Notes: generated from the letters alone by a model not told the origin. A stretch of 64,000 nt of DNA from Paenibacillus sp. FSL H7-0737 (GCF_000758545.1 NZ_CP009279.1:806001-870000), one strand, 5' to 3'; numbered from the stretch's first letter, positions 35,092 to 43,762 are shown. Program-made: numbers and translations.

Positions 35092-35120
35092 TTGTTGAAT
35101 TAATACTAATAAGGTAATAT
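35092..35120 (+). promoter_or_regulatory. Probable SigmaA promoter of the two-component system
   Basis: TTGTTG (35092-35097), 17-base spacer, TAATAT (35115-35120), 70 bases before the response-regulator ATG at 35190. Confidence 0.5.
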
Positions 35121-35189
35121 TTACATAACTATAGGCATATATTGAAATTTCAAATTCTTTATTTTGTTCAACAGAGGGAGTTTAGAGGA

Positions 35190-35918
35190 ATGATACGAAT
35201 CTGTATTTGTGATGACGAGCAATTACATAGTTCCAAATTAGAGAAGATTATTATGGATAGTGCAGGCTTGTATCAAAACATAGAGTTCGATATTGACATT
35301 TATGAGTCCGGAAAATCATTATTGAAAGCTTTAAATGCCAGAAACGAAGAGTACCAAATATTATTCTTAGATATTGAAATGGGGATTTTAAATGGAATCG
35401 AGGTCGCTCGGGAAATTAGAAAAATAGACAAAAACATGATTATCATTTATGTTACCAGCTATGACAATTACACCATGGAAAGCTTTGAAGTTTCGCCTTT
35501 TCGATACATACTAAAACCTATTCAAGAAGAGCAAATAAGTAAAGTATTACTTCACGCCATTGATGAGGTTAGAAGGAATAATCAGTATTTATTCTTCAAA
35601 ACTCAAAATCTTAACTATCAAATCAAAAGTGAGACGATTCTATCCATTTCATCTGAGAAAGGTAGGATTATACACGTTGTAACCGTTGATGATGAATTTT
35701 CATTCTATGGCACAATAAAAGAGATTGAAGAAATGCTTGATCCATTATCCTTTATAAAAGTAAATCAAGGCACCATTTTAAATTTAAATTACATACATAT
35801 TGTTTCGGGAACCGATATTATTCTCACCAATAAAGAAAATTTCGCAATTAGTAGAGGGCAGAGGAAAATAGTTAAAGATGCCTATAACCATTTCATAAAA
35901 AGGAGGATCGGCTTTTGA
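35190..35918 (+). CDS. LytTR-family response regulator (AgrA/ComE-like)
   Basis: 242 residues from the ATG at 35190 with AGAGGA adjacent; an open frame extends upstream to 35142 without a ribosome site. The receiver domain (1-120) has the acidic pair CDDE, the phosphate acceptor in LFLDIEMG and the Lys in LKP. The C-terminus (about 140-240) is a LytTR DNA-binding domain (ILSISSEKGRIIHVVT, FIKVNQGTILNLNYI). LytTR regulators bind tandem repeats about 21 bp apart, and exactly such a pair lies at 37242-37282 before the RiPP genes. The stop overlaps the histidine-kinase start. Confidence 0.9.
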   Translation: MIRICICDDEQLHSSKLEKIIMDSAGLYQNIEFDIDIYESGKSLLKALNARNEEYQILFLDIEMGILNGIEVAREIRKIDKNMIIIYVTSYDNYTMESFEVSPFRYILKPIQEEQISKVLLHAIDEVRRNNQYLFFKTQNLNYQIKSETILSISSEKGRIIHVVTVDDEFSFYGTIKEIEEMLDPLSFIKVNQGTILNLNYIHIVSGTDIILTNKENFAISRGQRKIVKDAYNHFIKRRIGF

Positions 35919-37192
35919 GAAATATTGAGGTTATTAGCATTGCGGTTCTAGCGATTCTCTATACACTTGTGCAGGTAACATCGATTTCTATTTATTTCAA
36001 TGGATTTCTTAACCTCAGAATTTCAAAGTATAAATTTTATTCCATAACCTTTGTCTCTATGGGAATCATAAAATTATTGTCTAGTGATACAAACTCTATG
36101 GTTAAGTTGTTTTTATTTGTTGTTCTTTTGAGTATCTGTATACTGTATTCGTTCTACGGATCAATGGCTCAAAGGATCTACCACATTATCTTTTTTACGC
36201 TGATCACTACACTTGCAGACTTGGCGTTGTCTATTATTACATATAATTATGATCAAAAATTTGAAGGCCAGTTATTCATTATGCTAGTCGTATATTTTAG
36301 TGCAAACTTTTTATCGTTGTTAATTGTGATGTTGTCGGCAAAGCTGTTACTCTATTTTAGATCTGATAATGAGATCGGATTAAGTAATAAGGAATGTTTG
36401 TTATTAAGTATTGTGCCTTGTCTATCTTTAATGAGTATATATTGGGTTTTTCAGTATAAAGATATCAATCAATTCGTTCCATGTGTTTTTTTGTTAATTG
36501 TGAATGTGTGCATTATGCTGATTTACAATAGTTTAGAAGGGAAAAATTTTCTTATACATAAGTACTCCATAATGGAGACACAAAATAAATATTACGAAGA
36601 GAGCTTAGAGAATCAAAGGGAAATGTCTAAGCTAAAACATGATCTGAAAAATATTTTATTAAATATAGCCTATGGATTGGAGAGGAAAAAAACAGACGAG
36701 GTAAAAGAGGAGCTACAGGAGTTATTGAAAACCAATGTATTCTCATATAGATTATTAACCGGGTGTATACCCATCGATGCCATTCTTAATAGTAAGCTAG
36801 AACAAACCAAAAAGTATAATATAGAATGCACTTTAGACCTCCAAGTTCCTCATGACTTATTTATAGAACATACCATTGACCTAGCGGCCATTTTAGGGAA
36901 TCTTTTAGATAATGCCGTTGAAGCAGTACTTAGATTAACAGAAGAAATAAAAAAGGAAATTGAAATCAAAATAAAGTTTAGTGAGGGTAAATTATTCATA
37001 ATCATTGTAAATTCGTCGAATCATGTGAATGTGGATTTCTCCTATGGGCGATTAATCTCTGAAAAAGGGAAAAATAGGTACGGCATTGGAATCAGCAGTA
37101 TCAATGAACGAGTCAAAAAGTTAAAAGGATACTCAGACTTTTCGTACGATGAGGGCTATTTTAATTCAATCGTGGTCTTACCAATTCCATAA
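35915..37192 (+). CDS. AgrC-like sensor histidine kinase
   Basis: 425 residues, TTG start with AAGGAGG 8 bases upstream, overlapping the regulator by four bases. About six membrane helices (residues 1-205) precede a GHKL-type kinase: phospho-acceptor box MSKLKHDLKNILLN near residue 245, N-box ILGNLLDNAVEAV near 325, glycine-rich GIGISSINERVKKL near 390. This is the HPK10 architecture of peptide-pheromone sensors such as AgrC, ComD and BlpH. No AgrB/AgrD pair is present, so it may sense the locus product itself or a cell-envelope cue. Confidence 0.9.
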   Translation: MRNIEVISIAVLAILYTLVQVTSISIYFNGFLNLRISKYKFYSITFVSMGIIKLLSSDTNSMVKLFLFVVLLSICILYSFYGSMAQRIYHIIFFTLITTLADLALSIITYNYDQKFEGQLFIMLVVYFSANFLSLLIVMLSAKLLLYFRSDNEIGLSNKECLLLSIVPCLSLMSIYWVFQYKDINQFVPCVFLLIVNVCIMLIYNSLEGKNFLIHKYSIMETQNKYYEESLENQREMSKLKHDLKNILLNIAYGLERKKTDEVKEELQELLKTNVFSYRLLTGCIPIDAILNSKLEQTKKYNIECTLDLQVPHDLFIEHTIDLAAILGNLLDNAVEAVLRLTEEIKKEIEIKIKFSEGKLFIIIVNSSNHVNVDFSYGRLISEKGKNRYGIGISSINERVKKLKGYSDFSYDEGYFNSIVVLPIP

Positions 37193-37202
37193 AATAAAAA
37201 AA

Positions 37203-37246
37203 GGCGACTTTCCATTCAAAAGAATGAGAAATCGCCTTTTTATTTT
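37203..37246 (+). terminator. Intrinsic terminator after the two-component system
   Basis: GGCGACTTTCCATTC (37203-37217) pairs with GAATGAGAAATCGCC (37222-37236, two mismatches) then TTTTTATTTT. It separates the sensor genes from the biosynthetic operon. Confidence 0.8.
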
Positions 37247-37282
37247 GCAGATTACAACGAGTATTTTGCGGATTACAACGAG
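37242..37282 (+). promoter_or_regulatory. Tandem 20-bp direct repeat, LytTR-type operator
   Basis: ATTTTGCAGATTACAACGAG (37242-37261) and ATTTTGCGGATTACAACGAG (37263-37282), one mismatch, exact 21-bp period. LytTR regulators such as AgrA and ComE use paired sites two helical turns apart. A -10 (TATAAG, 37320-37325) follows with no recognisable -35, which suits an activator-dependent promoter for the maturase operon. Confidence 0.75.
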
Positions 37283-37356
37283 CATCAAAAAACAAAAAAA
37301 TATTGGTTTATGATTTCAATATAAGTAATGAAAAGTGAAATAGGAGGATGGAAAAA

Positions 37357-38733
37357 TTGTATTTCACGGATAGAGTAATGGATTTCCAGCTTGATGATGA
37401 GAGTATCTTATTAATAAATACAATCTCTAGTGCATTTGACATTATTGATTCCGAAACTTATGGACGGATTGAGGAAATAAAGAAGGGATATTCCAATTTT
37501 GATGATAAAGATGAGCTGATGCAAACTTTAATTAAAAGGGGTTACGTGTTTGAACAAAAAGAGAAAGAACAAGAATTCATAAGAAAGTATGCTGATATAC
37601 ATCAAAAGTATATTGAGAAAAATTTAGTTCGCAGCTTTACAATTTGTCCCACGATGGGTTGCAATTTAAGATGTACCTACTGCTTTGAGGGAGACGAGAA
37701 TCTAAGTAATAAAAAAGTAATGACTGAAGAACAATTAACTATAATCCTTAATTATATTGATACTTGCATTAATACACAAACAGAGACTGACACGCCAAAA
37801 ACATCGATTTCCTTGTTTGGAGGAGAGCCCTTGTTACCTCAAAACATGCCAATTGTACAAAAGACACTTGATTTTGCAAAGGCAAGGGATATCGAAGTAA
37901 GAATTGTAACGAATGGAACAACAATAAAATACTACAGTAAACTCTTGAAAATGTATGATAACGTCATCATTCAGATTACTTTGGATGGTTCAAAGCCTAT
38001 TCATGATGTCAGACGAATTGGAGTGAGTGGGAGAGGAACCTTTGATCTCATCGAATCAAGTGTTGATTTACTGACTGAAATGAAAATAAAAACGCATTTG
38101 CGAACAAATATAAATCAAGATAATATCGATTCTTTAAGCGAATTAATTCATTTTATCAAGAAAAAGAAATGGGTGGAATCGGGTTATGTTTATCCTTATG
38201 TAGCGCCCGTATTAGATTATTGCGATGGTTCGAATAATTCTATGAAAGAAAGTGAGTTGTACGCTAGAGTTCTTGAAATTGAACCATCTCTAGGATCTGA
38301 GGATTCAATTATTAAAATGGTCGTTTCTCCATGTGTGAATTACTTACAGTCTTTCTTTGATTCAAATAATCAAATGAAACCTTGGAAACTAAATTATTGT
38401 GAGGCTACTTCTGGTGGTAACTTAGTATTCTCTCCCGATGGGAATATTTCTACTTGCTTAATGTTAGCAGGTAAGGGGCATCATCAAATTGGTTCCTATG
38501 ACGAGGAAAGTGTAAAGCTTGATCCAAAACTTGAGGGAATGTGGAAAGATCGAACCATACTACGAATTCCACAATGCAAAGAATGCAAATACGGTCTGAT
38601 TTGTGGTGGTGGTTGCCCTATAGCAGCCATAGACATAAATCAGGATATTGATTGTCCTGTATGCAGTGATATAGAAAATACAATGAAAGCCTTTGTGAAT
38701 ACCAGAAAGCGTGAAATTCTGCAAAAGGTGTGA
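37357..38733 (+). CDS. Radical SAM/SPASM peptide maturase
   Basis: About 458 residues. I favour the TTG at 37357, since AGGAGG (37342-37347) abuts the ATG at 37348 but is 9 bases from the TTG. The first 90 residues form a small domain seen in peptide maturases. The radical SAM motif is CNLRCTYC (CxxxCxxC) near residue 105, with FGGEPLL (SAM-binding GGE). The C-terminal SPASM region has many Cys (NYCEATSGGNLVFSPDGNISTC, then CKECKYGLICGGGC and DCPVC), enough for two auxiliary iron-sulfur clusters. SPASM enzymes commonly make thioether or other crosslinks on RiPP precursors; the likely substrate is the 42-residue peptide at 43097. Confidence 0.9.
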   Translation: MYFTDRVMDFQLDDESILLINTISSAFDIIDSETYGRIEEIKKGYSNFDDKDELMQTLIKRGYVFEQKEKEQEFIRKYADIHQKYIEKNLVRSFTICPTMGCNLRCTYCFEGDENLSNKKVMTEEQLTIILNYIDTCINTQTETDTPKTSISLFGGEPLLPQNMPIVQKTLDFAKARDIEVRIVTNGTTIKYYSKLLKMYDNVIIQITLDGSKPIHDVRRIGVSGRGTFDLIESSVDLLTEMKIKTHLRTNINQDNIDSLSELIHFIKKKKWVESGYVYPYVAPVLDYCDGSNNSMKESELYARVLEIEPSLGSEDSIIKMVVSPCVNYLQSFFDSNNQMKPWKLNYCEATSGGNLVFSPDGNISTCLMLAGKGHHQIGSYDEESVKLDPKLEGMWKDRTILRIPQCKECKYGLICGGGCPIAAIDINQDIDCPVCSDIENTMKAFVNTRKREILQKV

Positions 38734-39980
38734 TGAGCATGGAGGGGTTGTTACAAGTAAAGCAATATGAAACTAGACAAGAACTTGATGTAGACGGTAA
38801 TAGCTTTTATATATTATCGTTTGATCAATCTAGCCATATCAAAGTATCACCTAGAGCAAAGGAAATCATTGATAAGTTAGATGGAACGAACACCAATGAT
38901 GAGATTATTAATGATCTCAATGCAAAAGGCATTAGCATTACAGATAAGGAATTTGATTATTTTATTAAAAAATTTCTTGTTCCTAAAAATATGATGGCCA
39001 ATTCCTCTAGTAAATCTGGTGAGAAAAAAAAAAGCTACCTTTGGTTACACCTTCCGATCATTGAGTCTTCGAAGTTTCGTGGACTATATTCAATACTGAA
39101 ATATCTACTCTATAGTCGATGGGTTGTACTCCCATTGCTTATCATTGTGAGTATTTGTGGAGTATTTTCGGTGATACATCTTTCAAAATATCCAACGGAC
39201 ATTTTCAATACCCTGAACACTATTCTTGTAATTTTTTTAGTGTATCTCTCCATGTTTATTCATGAGCTGGGGCATGCAACAGCAGCTTATAAGTACGATG
39301 TTAGCGTTGGGAAAATAGGTATCGGAATTTATTTAACCTATTTTGTGTTCTTCATTGATATGACAAATACTTGGCGGTTAGATAAACACAAAAGAATTAT
39401 CAATGATGTCAGTGGGATGTACTTTCAAGTCCTCACTACGATTCCAATATTTGTGTGTTATATGATATCACATAATATTTCTTTACTTATCGCCATTGTT
39501 CTTATTCTAATGACGTCGGCGATGAACCTTATACCATTTCTAAGAATGGACGGATACTGGTTGTTGTCGGATTATCTAAATGTTCAAAATATTCAGGTTA
39601 AGGCATTTAAATCAATCAAAGAGATGGCTGTAGAAATAATAAATGCAAAGAGAGCAAGAAAAATGGATGAACACTATTCGATCAGTAAATCTGTATATGT
39701 GTATGGTATTTACAGTAGTGTATATGTACTTACTACATGTTTGATTATCCTGTCACTTCTGTATTCTGTCATAGGGTTAATTCATAATCATGATTTGTTA
39801 ATTAACAAATTTATATCCTTACAGCAAAATATAATACATGGAAATATATCTAATGTTTTAGTTGATCTAAATAACCTATTTATTCTGTTTATACCGGTGA
39901 TTTTTGTTGTTAGCCTGTTAGCATCCTTCTTTAAAAGACTGTACCTCACTTTGAAAATTAAAGGAGGCTTGAAGGCATAA
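38733..39980 (+). CDS. M50-family membrane metalloprotease with PqqD-like N-terminal domain (YydH-like)
   Basis: About 415 residues; ATG at 38733 overlaps the maturase stop. The first 95 residues have a PqqD-like winged-helix pattern (HIKVSPRAKEIIDKLDGTNTNDEII), the fold of RiPP recognition elements. After a Ser/Lys linker come several membrane helices with the zinc motif HELGHA (about residue 175) and the second site-2-protease motif NLIPFLRMDGYW (about 265). The pairing with a radical SAM enzyme and an ABC transporter matches YydH of the Bacillus yyd operon. Predicted role: removing the leader in or at the membrane. Confidence 0.83.
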   Translation: MSMEGLLQVKQYETRQELDVDGNSFYILSFDQSSHIKVSPRAKEIIDKLDGTNTNDEIINDLNAKGISITDKEFDYFIKKFLVPKNMMANSSSKSGEKKKSYLWLHLPIIESSKFRGLYSILKYLLYSRWVVLPLLIIVSICGVFSVIHLSKYPTDIFNTLNTILVIFLVYLSMFIHELGHATAAYKYDVSVGKIGIGIYLTYFVFFIDMTNTWRLDKHKRIINDVSGMYFQVLTTIPIFVCYMISHNISLLIAIVLILMTSAMNLIPFLRMDGYWLLSDYLNVQNIQVKAFKSIKEMAVEIINAKRARKMDEHYSISKSVYVYGIYSSVYVLTTCLIILSLLYSVIGLIHNHDLLINKFISLQQNIIHGNISNVLVDLNNLFILFIPVIFVVSLLASFFKRLYLTLKIKGGLKA

Positions 39981-40645
39981 TGATTGAGTGTGTAAATGTT
40001 AAAAAAGATTTTAGCACTGATAAAAATGTGCAGCACGTTCTAAAGGGAATAGATTTAACCATTGAGCAAGGCGACTTCATCACCATAATGGGGAAATCGG
40101 GAAGTGGAAAAACGAGTTTTTTAAATTGTATTTCACTGTTAACGGAGGTAACAGAGGGTCAAATAATCGTTGAGGGTAGACCTATTGATACCAAGAATAG
40201 AAAAGAGATTGAACAGATCAGACAAGATTACATTGGACTTGTATTTCAAAATTCAAATCTAATTCCCTGTTTGTCACCATTAGAAAATTTGATTATTGCT
40301 ATTCATGAAAATTTATCATATGCAAACAAAAAGAGTCGTGCAATGGAAATGCTAGAAAGAGTGGGATTAACAAGCAAACATAGTCATAAGACACCAACAC
40401 TTTCTGGTGGGGAAATGCAAAGAGTCGCCATTGCGAGGGCCTTAATTAATAATCCCAAGATGATTCTATGTGATGAACCAACAGGAGCTTTAGACGCTAC
40501 CACTGGTAAGAGCATAATGGACTTCCTTCTAGAAATGAGTGCTTCTTATAACAGTGCATTAGTGATAGTTACTCATGATCATTCCATTGGAAGTCTGGGT
40601 AAACGACAATATTTAATGAATGAGGGGTTGTTAAATGAAATATAG
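39980..40645 (+). CDS. ABC transporter ATP-binding protein, MacB/LolD type
   Basis: 221 residues. Walker A GKSGSGKTS, Q-loop GLVFQNSNLIPCL, signature LSGGEMQR, Walker [17 protein letters not shown] and H-loop VTHDHS are complete. The DEPTGALD motif is typical of ATPases that work with FtsX-type permeases. The start overlaps the protease stop by one base and the stop overlaps the permease start by 11 bases. It likely energises export of, or protection from, the RiPP product. Confidence 0.92.
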   Translation: MIECVNVKKDFSTDKNVQHVLKGIDLTIEQGDFITIMGKSGSGKTSFLNCISLLTEVTEGQIIVEGRPIDTKNRKEIEQIRQDYIGLVFQNSNLIPCLSPLENLIIAIHENLSYANKKSRAMEMLERVGLTSKHSHKTPTLSGGEMQRVAIARALINNPKMILCDEPTGALDATTGKSIMDFLLEMSASYNSALVIVTHDHSIGSLGKRQYLMNEGLLNEI

Positions 40646-42953
40646 AGAATTATTCAAACTCTATAATCTTAAAAACCTAAACCAAAATAAATGGTCAATG
40701 TTTTTTATAGCCCTTTCAATCGTAATTACAATGACCGTTTCACTTATTTTGCCTCAAATAAGAATGAGTAAGCAGGAATACATTAATCAGGCTATGCAAG
40801 AATCTAATCCTGCTGATCTTGTAGTCACACAATCTTTTCCTTCTAAGAGTTTTGATAAAGCTATTAGCGCATATAAACAGGAAGGTATTCAAACCTCCGT
40901 TGTTCATTCAGCACCTGTCTATCTTGAAAATGAAAATAACAAAATGATGCTTTATCTTCTATCAGGTTACGAAAATTTATCCGAGGATGAGGTTGTAATC
41001 TCTGAAGGATTGGTCAACAAGCAGCATTTAAATGTAGGAGATACAATCCAACTAATAGGAATTAAGGAACAAGACAAAGCTTTAAAGATCACAAGAATAG
41101 AATATCTTCCTATTGATGTTGTGGATGATGCCCAGGTTTCTGGTTATATAAAGACTAAAAATTTAGAGTCCTCCTATCATTCTGACGCTGGATTAGTATT
41201 TATTTCTGGTAAATCCGGAGAGTTATTGAAAAAAGAACTGCAAACCATGGAGTCTGGTTATAAATACAAAACAATTGAAGATAGAAGAAATGAATTATTC
41301 TCAGACTTAGATAAACAGATTATGGCTTTGAATTTGATTAGTACAGTGGGGTACTTATTAGCAATCGCCGTGTTGATTAGTGGGATTACGATGTTGATTG
41401 TGAGAAGCCAAAAAGATATTGCTACGTTAATGCTAATTCCTATCAAGATGAAGGACATTATTAAGGCAATGAAATTAGAGATCAATATTTTGATCTTTAC
41501 CCCATTAATTTTGTCCGTTATTTTCAGTATTCCACTCGCTAAAATGATTTTAGCTGCGGAAGATATTAGTGTTAATTACACAGCCGCTTATATGATAAAT
41601 ATTCTTAAATTTGTAGTCTTTAATATTTTTGTATTCCTTTTGTACAGAAATGTTGCTCTAAAGTATATGGTCAATCTAGATCCTGTTCTTATTGTCAAAG
41701 GAGATCATGGTCTCCCTAAAAGGAATAGGCTAAGAAATTTTGGGATTATTCTATCTCTCCCAGTTGTCTTTTCCGTATATGCAGTTTTATTGGGTAGTGG
41801 TACATCCATGGCGAGTAACTTTATTTTATTAATTACGTTATGCGCTATTTTTATAGGGATATTACTGCTCATTGAGCTGATTACAAGACTTCCAGTATGG
41901 AAATATCATCGTAGTACCTTATATACATTTAAAGAAATCAAAAAAAATAAGCTCGTTTTTGTAATAGGGATTTTAAATTTAACCATGATGCTTTGGTTTA
42001 TTTTAATAGGCTTTGGACTAGCAAATACCTTAAAGGAATCTGTTGATGTAGGATATGAACAATCCTTACCCTATAACTATTTAATGAAGACAAGTGATGA
42101 AGAGGCTCTAAATAAGGTGTTGGTCAACTCCAGTGATATAAAGACATTCACGATAATGCACTATATGGATGCAAAGATAGAAAATGATAAGGTCTCCAAC
42201 AAACAAGTTCGTATCAATGAAATTGATCAAAAGAATTATACATCAAAGTTTAAAATTACCGAGGGGCAAGATGTCTTTGAAGGAAATCCAAGAGAAATAC
42301 TCATTTCAAAAGCATATGCAGACGCCTATAAAATCAATATTGGAAATACCCTAGAAATTACGAACGAAAAGAAAACTGAGAATTATAGAGTAAAGGGAAC
42401 ATACGATTCTGCTGGTATCAATAATAATTGGATCTTGAAAGCTTCCGAAAATCAATATAGCGATACAATTTATTTGGTAAGAGCAATAGATGATGGATTC
42501 CTTAATGAAGTGAAGGATAGCTATATTGCTAACATGAATGTAGTAGGAGATTACCTGTTATCTAAAATGGATTCATTCTTAACTAGTTTTAAATATATCT
42601 GTTTTCTTTTCATCATGGCAGCAGTCATATTTAACGTTAATTTACTTAGTTTAATGAATGATCTCAATAGAAAAGAGTATGCAATCATCCGGTCTTTAGG
42701 CATAGGTAAGAAAATTCTTGTGAAGCAATATGTGATCAAAGCCATAATTAGCATAATATGTTCGCTTACGATGTCGTTGGTTCTATTTTCTGTAGTTATA
42801 TCCGTTGCTGTTTCAGCCATGTCCAATGGGAATGTAGTTATTGATGGAAGTATGTATGTATTTATTATATTAATATCTGTTTTCTTTGTCCTTATAGGAA
42901 ATATATTCCTTAACAGTAGGGAAAATAATGATTTAGAAGTGATTAGAGAATGA
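40635..42953 (+). CDS. FtsX/MacB-type ABC transporter permease
   Basis: 772 residues. One N-terminal helix, a large outside domain, three helices near residues 230-340, a second half with the same order and three final helices (MSLVLFSVVISVAVS region and YVFIILISVFFVLIG). This duplicated FtsX layout, about eight to ten helices, is that of mechanotransmission permeases acting in bacteriocin export or antimicrobial-peptide resistance (BceB-like in size). It is fused to the operon by overlap with the ATPase. Export or immunity for the peptide is inferred from context. Confidence 0.85.
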   Translation: MKYRELFKLYNLKNLNQNKWSMFFIALSIVITMTVSLILPQIRMSKQEYINQAMQESNPADLVVTQSFPSKSFDKAISAYKQEGIQTSVVHSAPVYLENENNKMMLYLLSGYENLSEDEVVISEGLVNKQHLNVGDTIQLIGIKEQDKALKITRIEYLPIDVVDDAQVSGYIKTKNLESSYHSDAGLVFISGKSGELLKKELQTMESGYKYKTIEDRRNELFSDLDKQIMALNLISTVGYLLAIAVLISGITMLIVRSQKDIATLMLIPIKMKDIIKAMKLEINILIFTPLILSVIFSIPLAKMILAAEDISVNYTAAYMINILKFVVFNIFVFLLYRNVALKYMVNLDPVLIVKGDHGLPKRNRLRNFGIILSLPVVFSVYAVLLGSGTSMASNFILLITLCAIFIGILLLIELITRLPVWKYHRSTLYTFKEIKKNKLVFVIGILNLTMMLWFILIGFGLANTLKESVDVGYEQSLPYNYLMKTSDEEALNKVLVNSSDIKTFTIMHYMDAKIENDKVSNKQVRINEIDQKNYTSKFKITEGQDVFEGNPREILISKAYADAYKINIGNTLEITNEKKTENYRVKGTYDSAGINNNWILKASENQYSDTIYLVRAIDDGFLNEVKDSYIANMNVVGDYLLSKMDSFLTSFKYICFLFIMAAVIFNVNLLSLMNDLNRKEYAIIRSLGIGKKILVKQYVIKAIISIICSLTMSLVLFSVVISVAVSAMSNGNVVIDGSMYVFIILISVFFVLIGNIFLNSRENNDLEVIRE

Positions 42954-43096
42954 AATTAATTATTCATACGACAAATGCGACAACTATTGTTACTTTTCTA
43001 TAGTAACCAAAATAAATATGAATGTTGTATGTGAAATCATTTATGCAAATGTTTCAATTGTTTCAGTTAATTCAAATTGAAAGGAGTGGAAGGTAA

Positions 43097-43225
43097 ATGC
43101 AATCTTTAAACGCTACAGAATCCCTTTGGACTGATGAATCCGTAGAAAATTTAGAAACGAGAGAAGAGTATGGCTGTTTCTGCTTCTCCATTTGTTTCTC
43201 ACTGTGCTTCTGCTTCTGTTTCTAA
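43097..43225 (+). CDS. RiPP precursor peptide with Cys/Phe-rich core
   Basis: 42 residues; ATG preceded by AAGGAG with 12 bases spacing and AAGG closer in. The N-terminal 25 residues are an acidic leader (DESVENLETREEYG segment) and the last 17 read G then CFCFSICFSLCFCFCF, ending directly in TAA. Six Cys alternate with Phe/Ser/Ile/Leu, so a beta-strand would place all thiols on one face. Genes for a SPASM maturase, M50 protease and transporter lie just upstream in the same orientation. Sactipeptide- or ranthipeptide-like thioether crosslinks are the obvious prediction. It is not a SCIFF peptide and I recognise no named family. Confidence 0.8.
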   Translation: MQSLNATESLWTDESVENLETREEYGCFCFSICFSLCFCFCF

Positions 43226-43235
43226 TCTAGACTAT

Positions 43236-43312
43236 ATATTTCTAACTGGTTAGGTTTTCTTGGTAACAATAGTTGTGATATTCGTTCAAAGCAGTTAACC
43301 AGTTAGAAATAT
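43236..43312. repeat. 17-bp perfect inverted repeat after the precursor gene
   Basis: ATATTTCTAACTGGTTA (43236-43252) and TAACCAGTTAGAAATAT (43296-43312), with 43 bases between. In RNA it would cap the precursor message. No U-run follows on the plus strand (an A-run does), so it is not a simple terminator. It may stabilise or process the abundant precursor transcript, or be a binding or recombination site. Confidence 0.8.
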
Positions 43313-43410
43313 GAAAAAAACAGTATGTTAGTACTTTTAAGCAGGAGCAAGGGGAGTAAACTTGAACCTGCTTAATTATTTTTTTGTGAAAAGTAAGGAG
43401 GGAGAACGTT

Positions 43411-43704
43411 ATGATTCCATTAGTTGTATTAGTTGTTGTATTTGCTTTATTGACTATAACGCTATCATGTCTATGGCTCTACAACGATTGTTTGTACCGA
43501 GGGATAAATCCTTGGATTTGGGTATTCTTAATGATTGCGACCACTCCCATATTGGGATTCATTTTATATTCTCTTATTGGAAAAAGAGGAATATCAATTA
43601 CGGGTAAGTCTAGAAAGAATAAGTATATAGGATCTGCGGTTTTTATTACTATACTGTTGCTTATCTTTTCAAGTATCGGATTAGCATTTTATTCAGTGAC
43701 ATAG
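43411..43704 (+). CDS. Small PLDc_N-like membrane protein, possible immunity protein
   Basis: 97 residues; strong site AAGGAGGGAG before the ATG. Three membrane helices (about 2-22, 34-55, 74-94). The block WLYNDCLYRGINPWIWVFL followed by TPILGFILYSLIGKR matches the phospholipase-D N-terminal membrane domain (PLDc_N), which also occurs alone in bacteriocin immunity proteins. It lies right after the precursor gene, before a terminator, so self-protection is a reasonable inference. Confidence 0.7.
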   Translation: MIPLVVLVVVFALLTITLSCLWLYNDCLYRGINPWIWVFLMIATTPILGFILYSLIGKRGISITGKSRKNKYIGSAVFITILLLIFSSIGLAFYSVT

Positions 43705-43732
43705 GTAGAAAAGTTAGATTCAAGCTGACAGT

Positions 43733-43762
43733 GCTCTGTAGAGTTTCTACAGAGCTTTTTAT
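43733..43762 (+). terminator. Intrinsic terminator closing the RiPP locus
   Basis: GCTCTGTAGA, GTT, TCTACAGAGC then TTTTTA. Confidence 0.88.

Noticed and set aside
37242..37282. Start of a CRISPR array
   Set aside because: Only two copies, directly adjacent with a one-base gap and no spacers; the period fits a LytTR operator.
42950..43003. Second precursor peptide (17 codons) overlapping the permease stop
   Set aside because: No Cys-rich core, no ribosome site of its own, and it ends in a hairpin region.
43097..43225. SCIFF-type (six Cys in forty-five residues) peptide
   Set aside because: It has six Cys and similar length, but lacks the SCIFF Cys spacing and leader, and the maturase neighbourhood (M50, ABC) is different.
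43236..43312. Rho-independent terminator
   Set aside because: The loop is 43 bases long and an A-run, not a T-run, follows on the coding strand.
43362..43607. Cys-containing frame overlapping the PLDc_N gene
   Set aside because: Out-of-frame shadow of the 43411-43704 gene, whose ribosome site and membrane pattern are clear.
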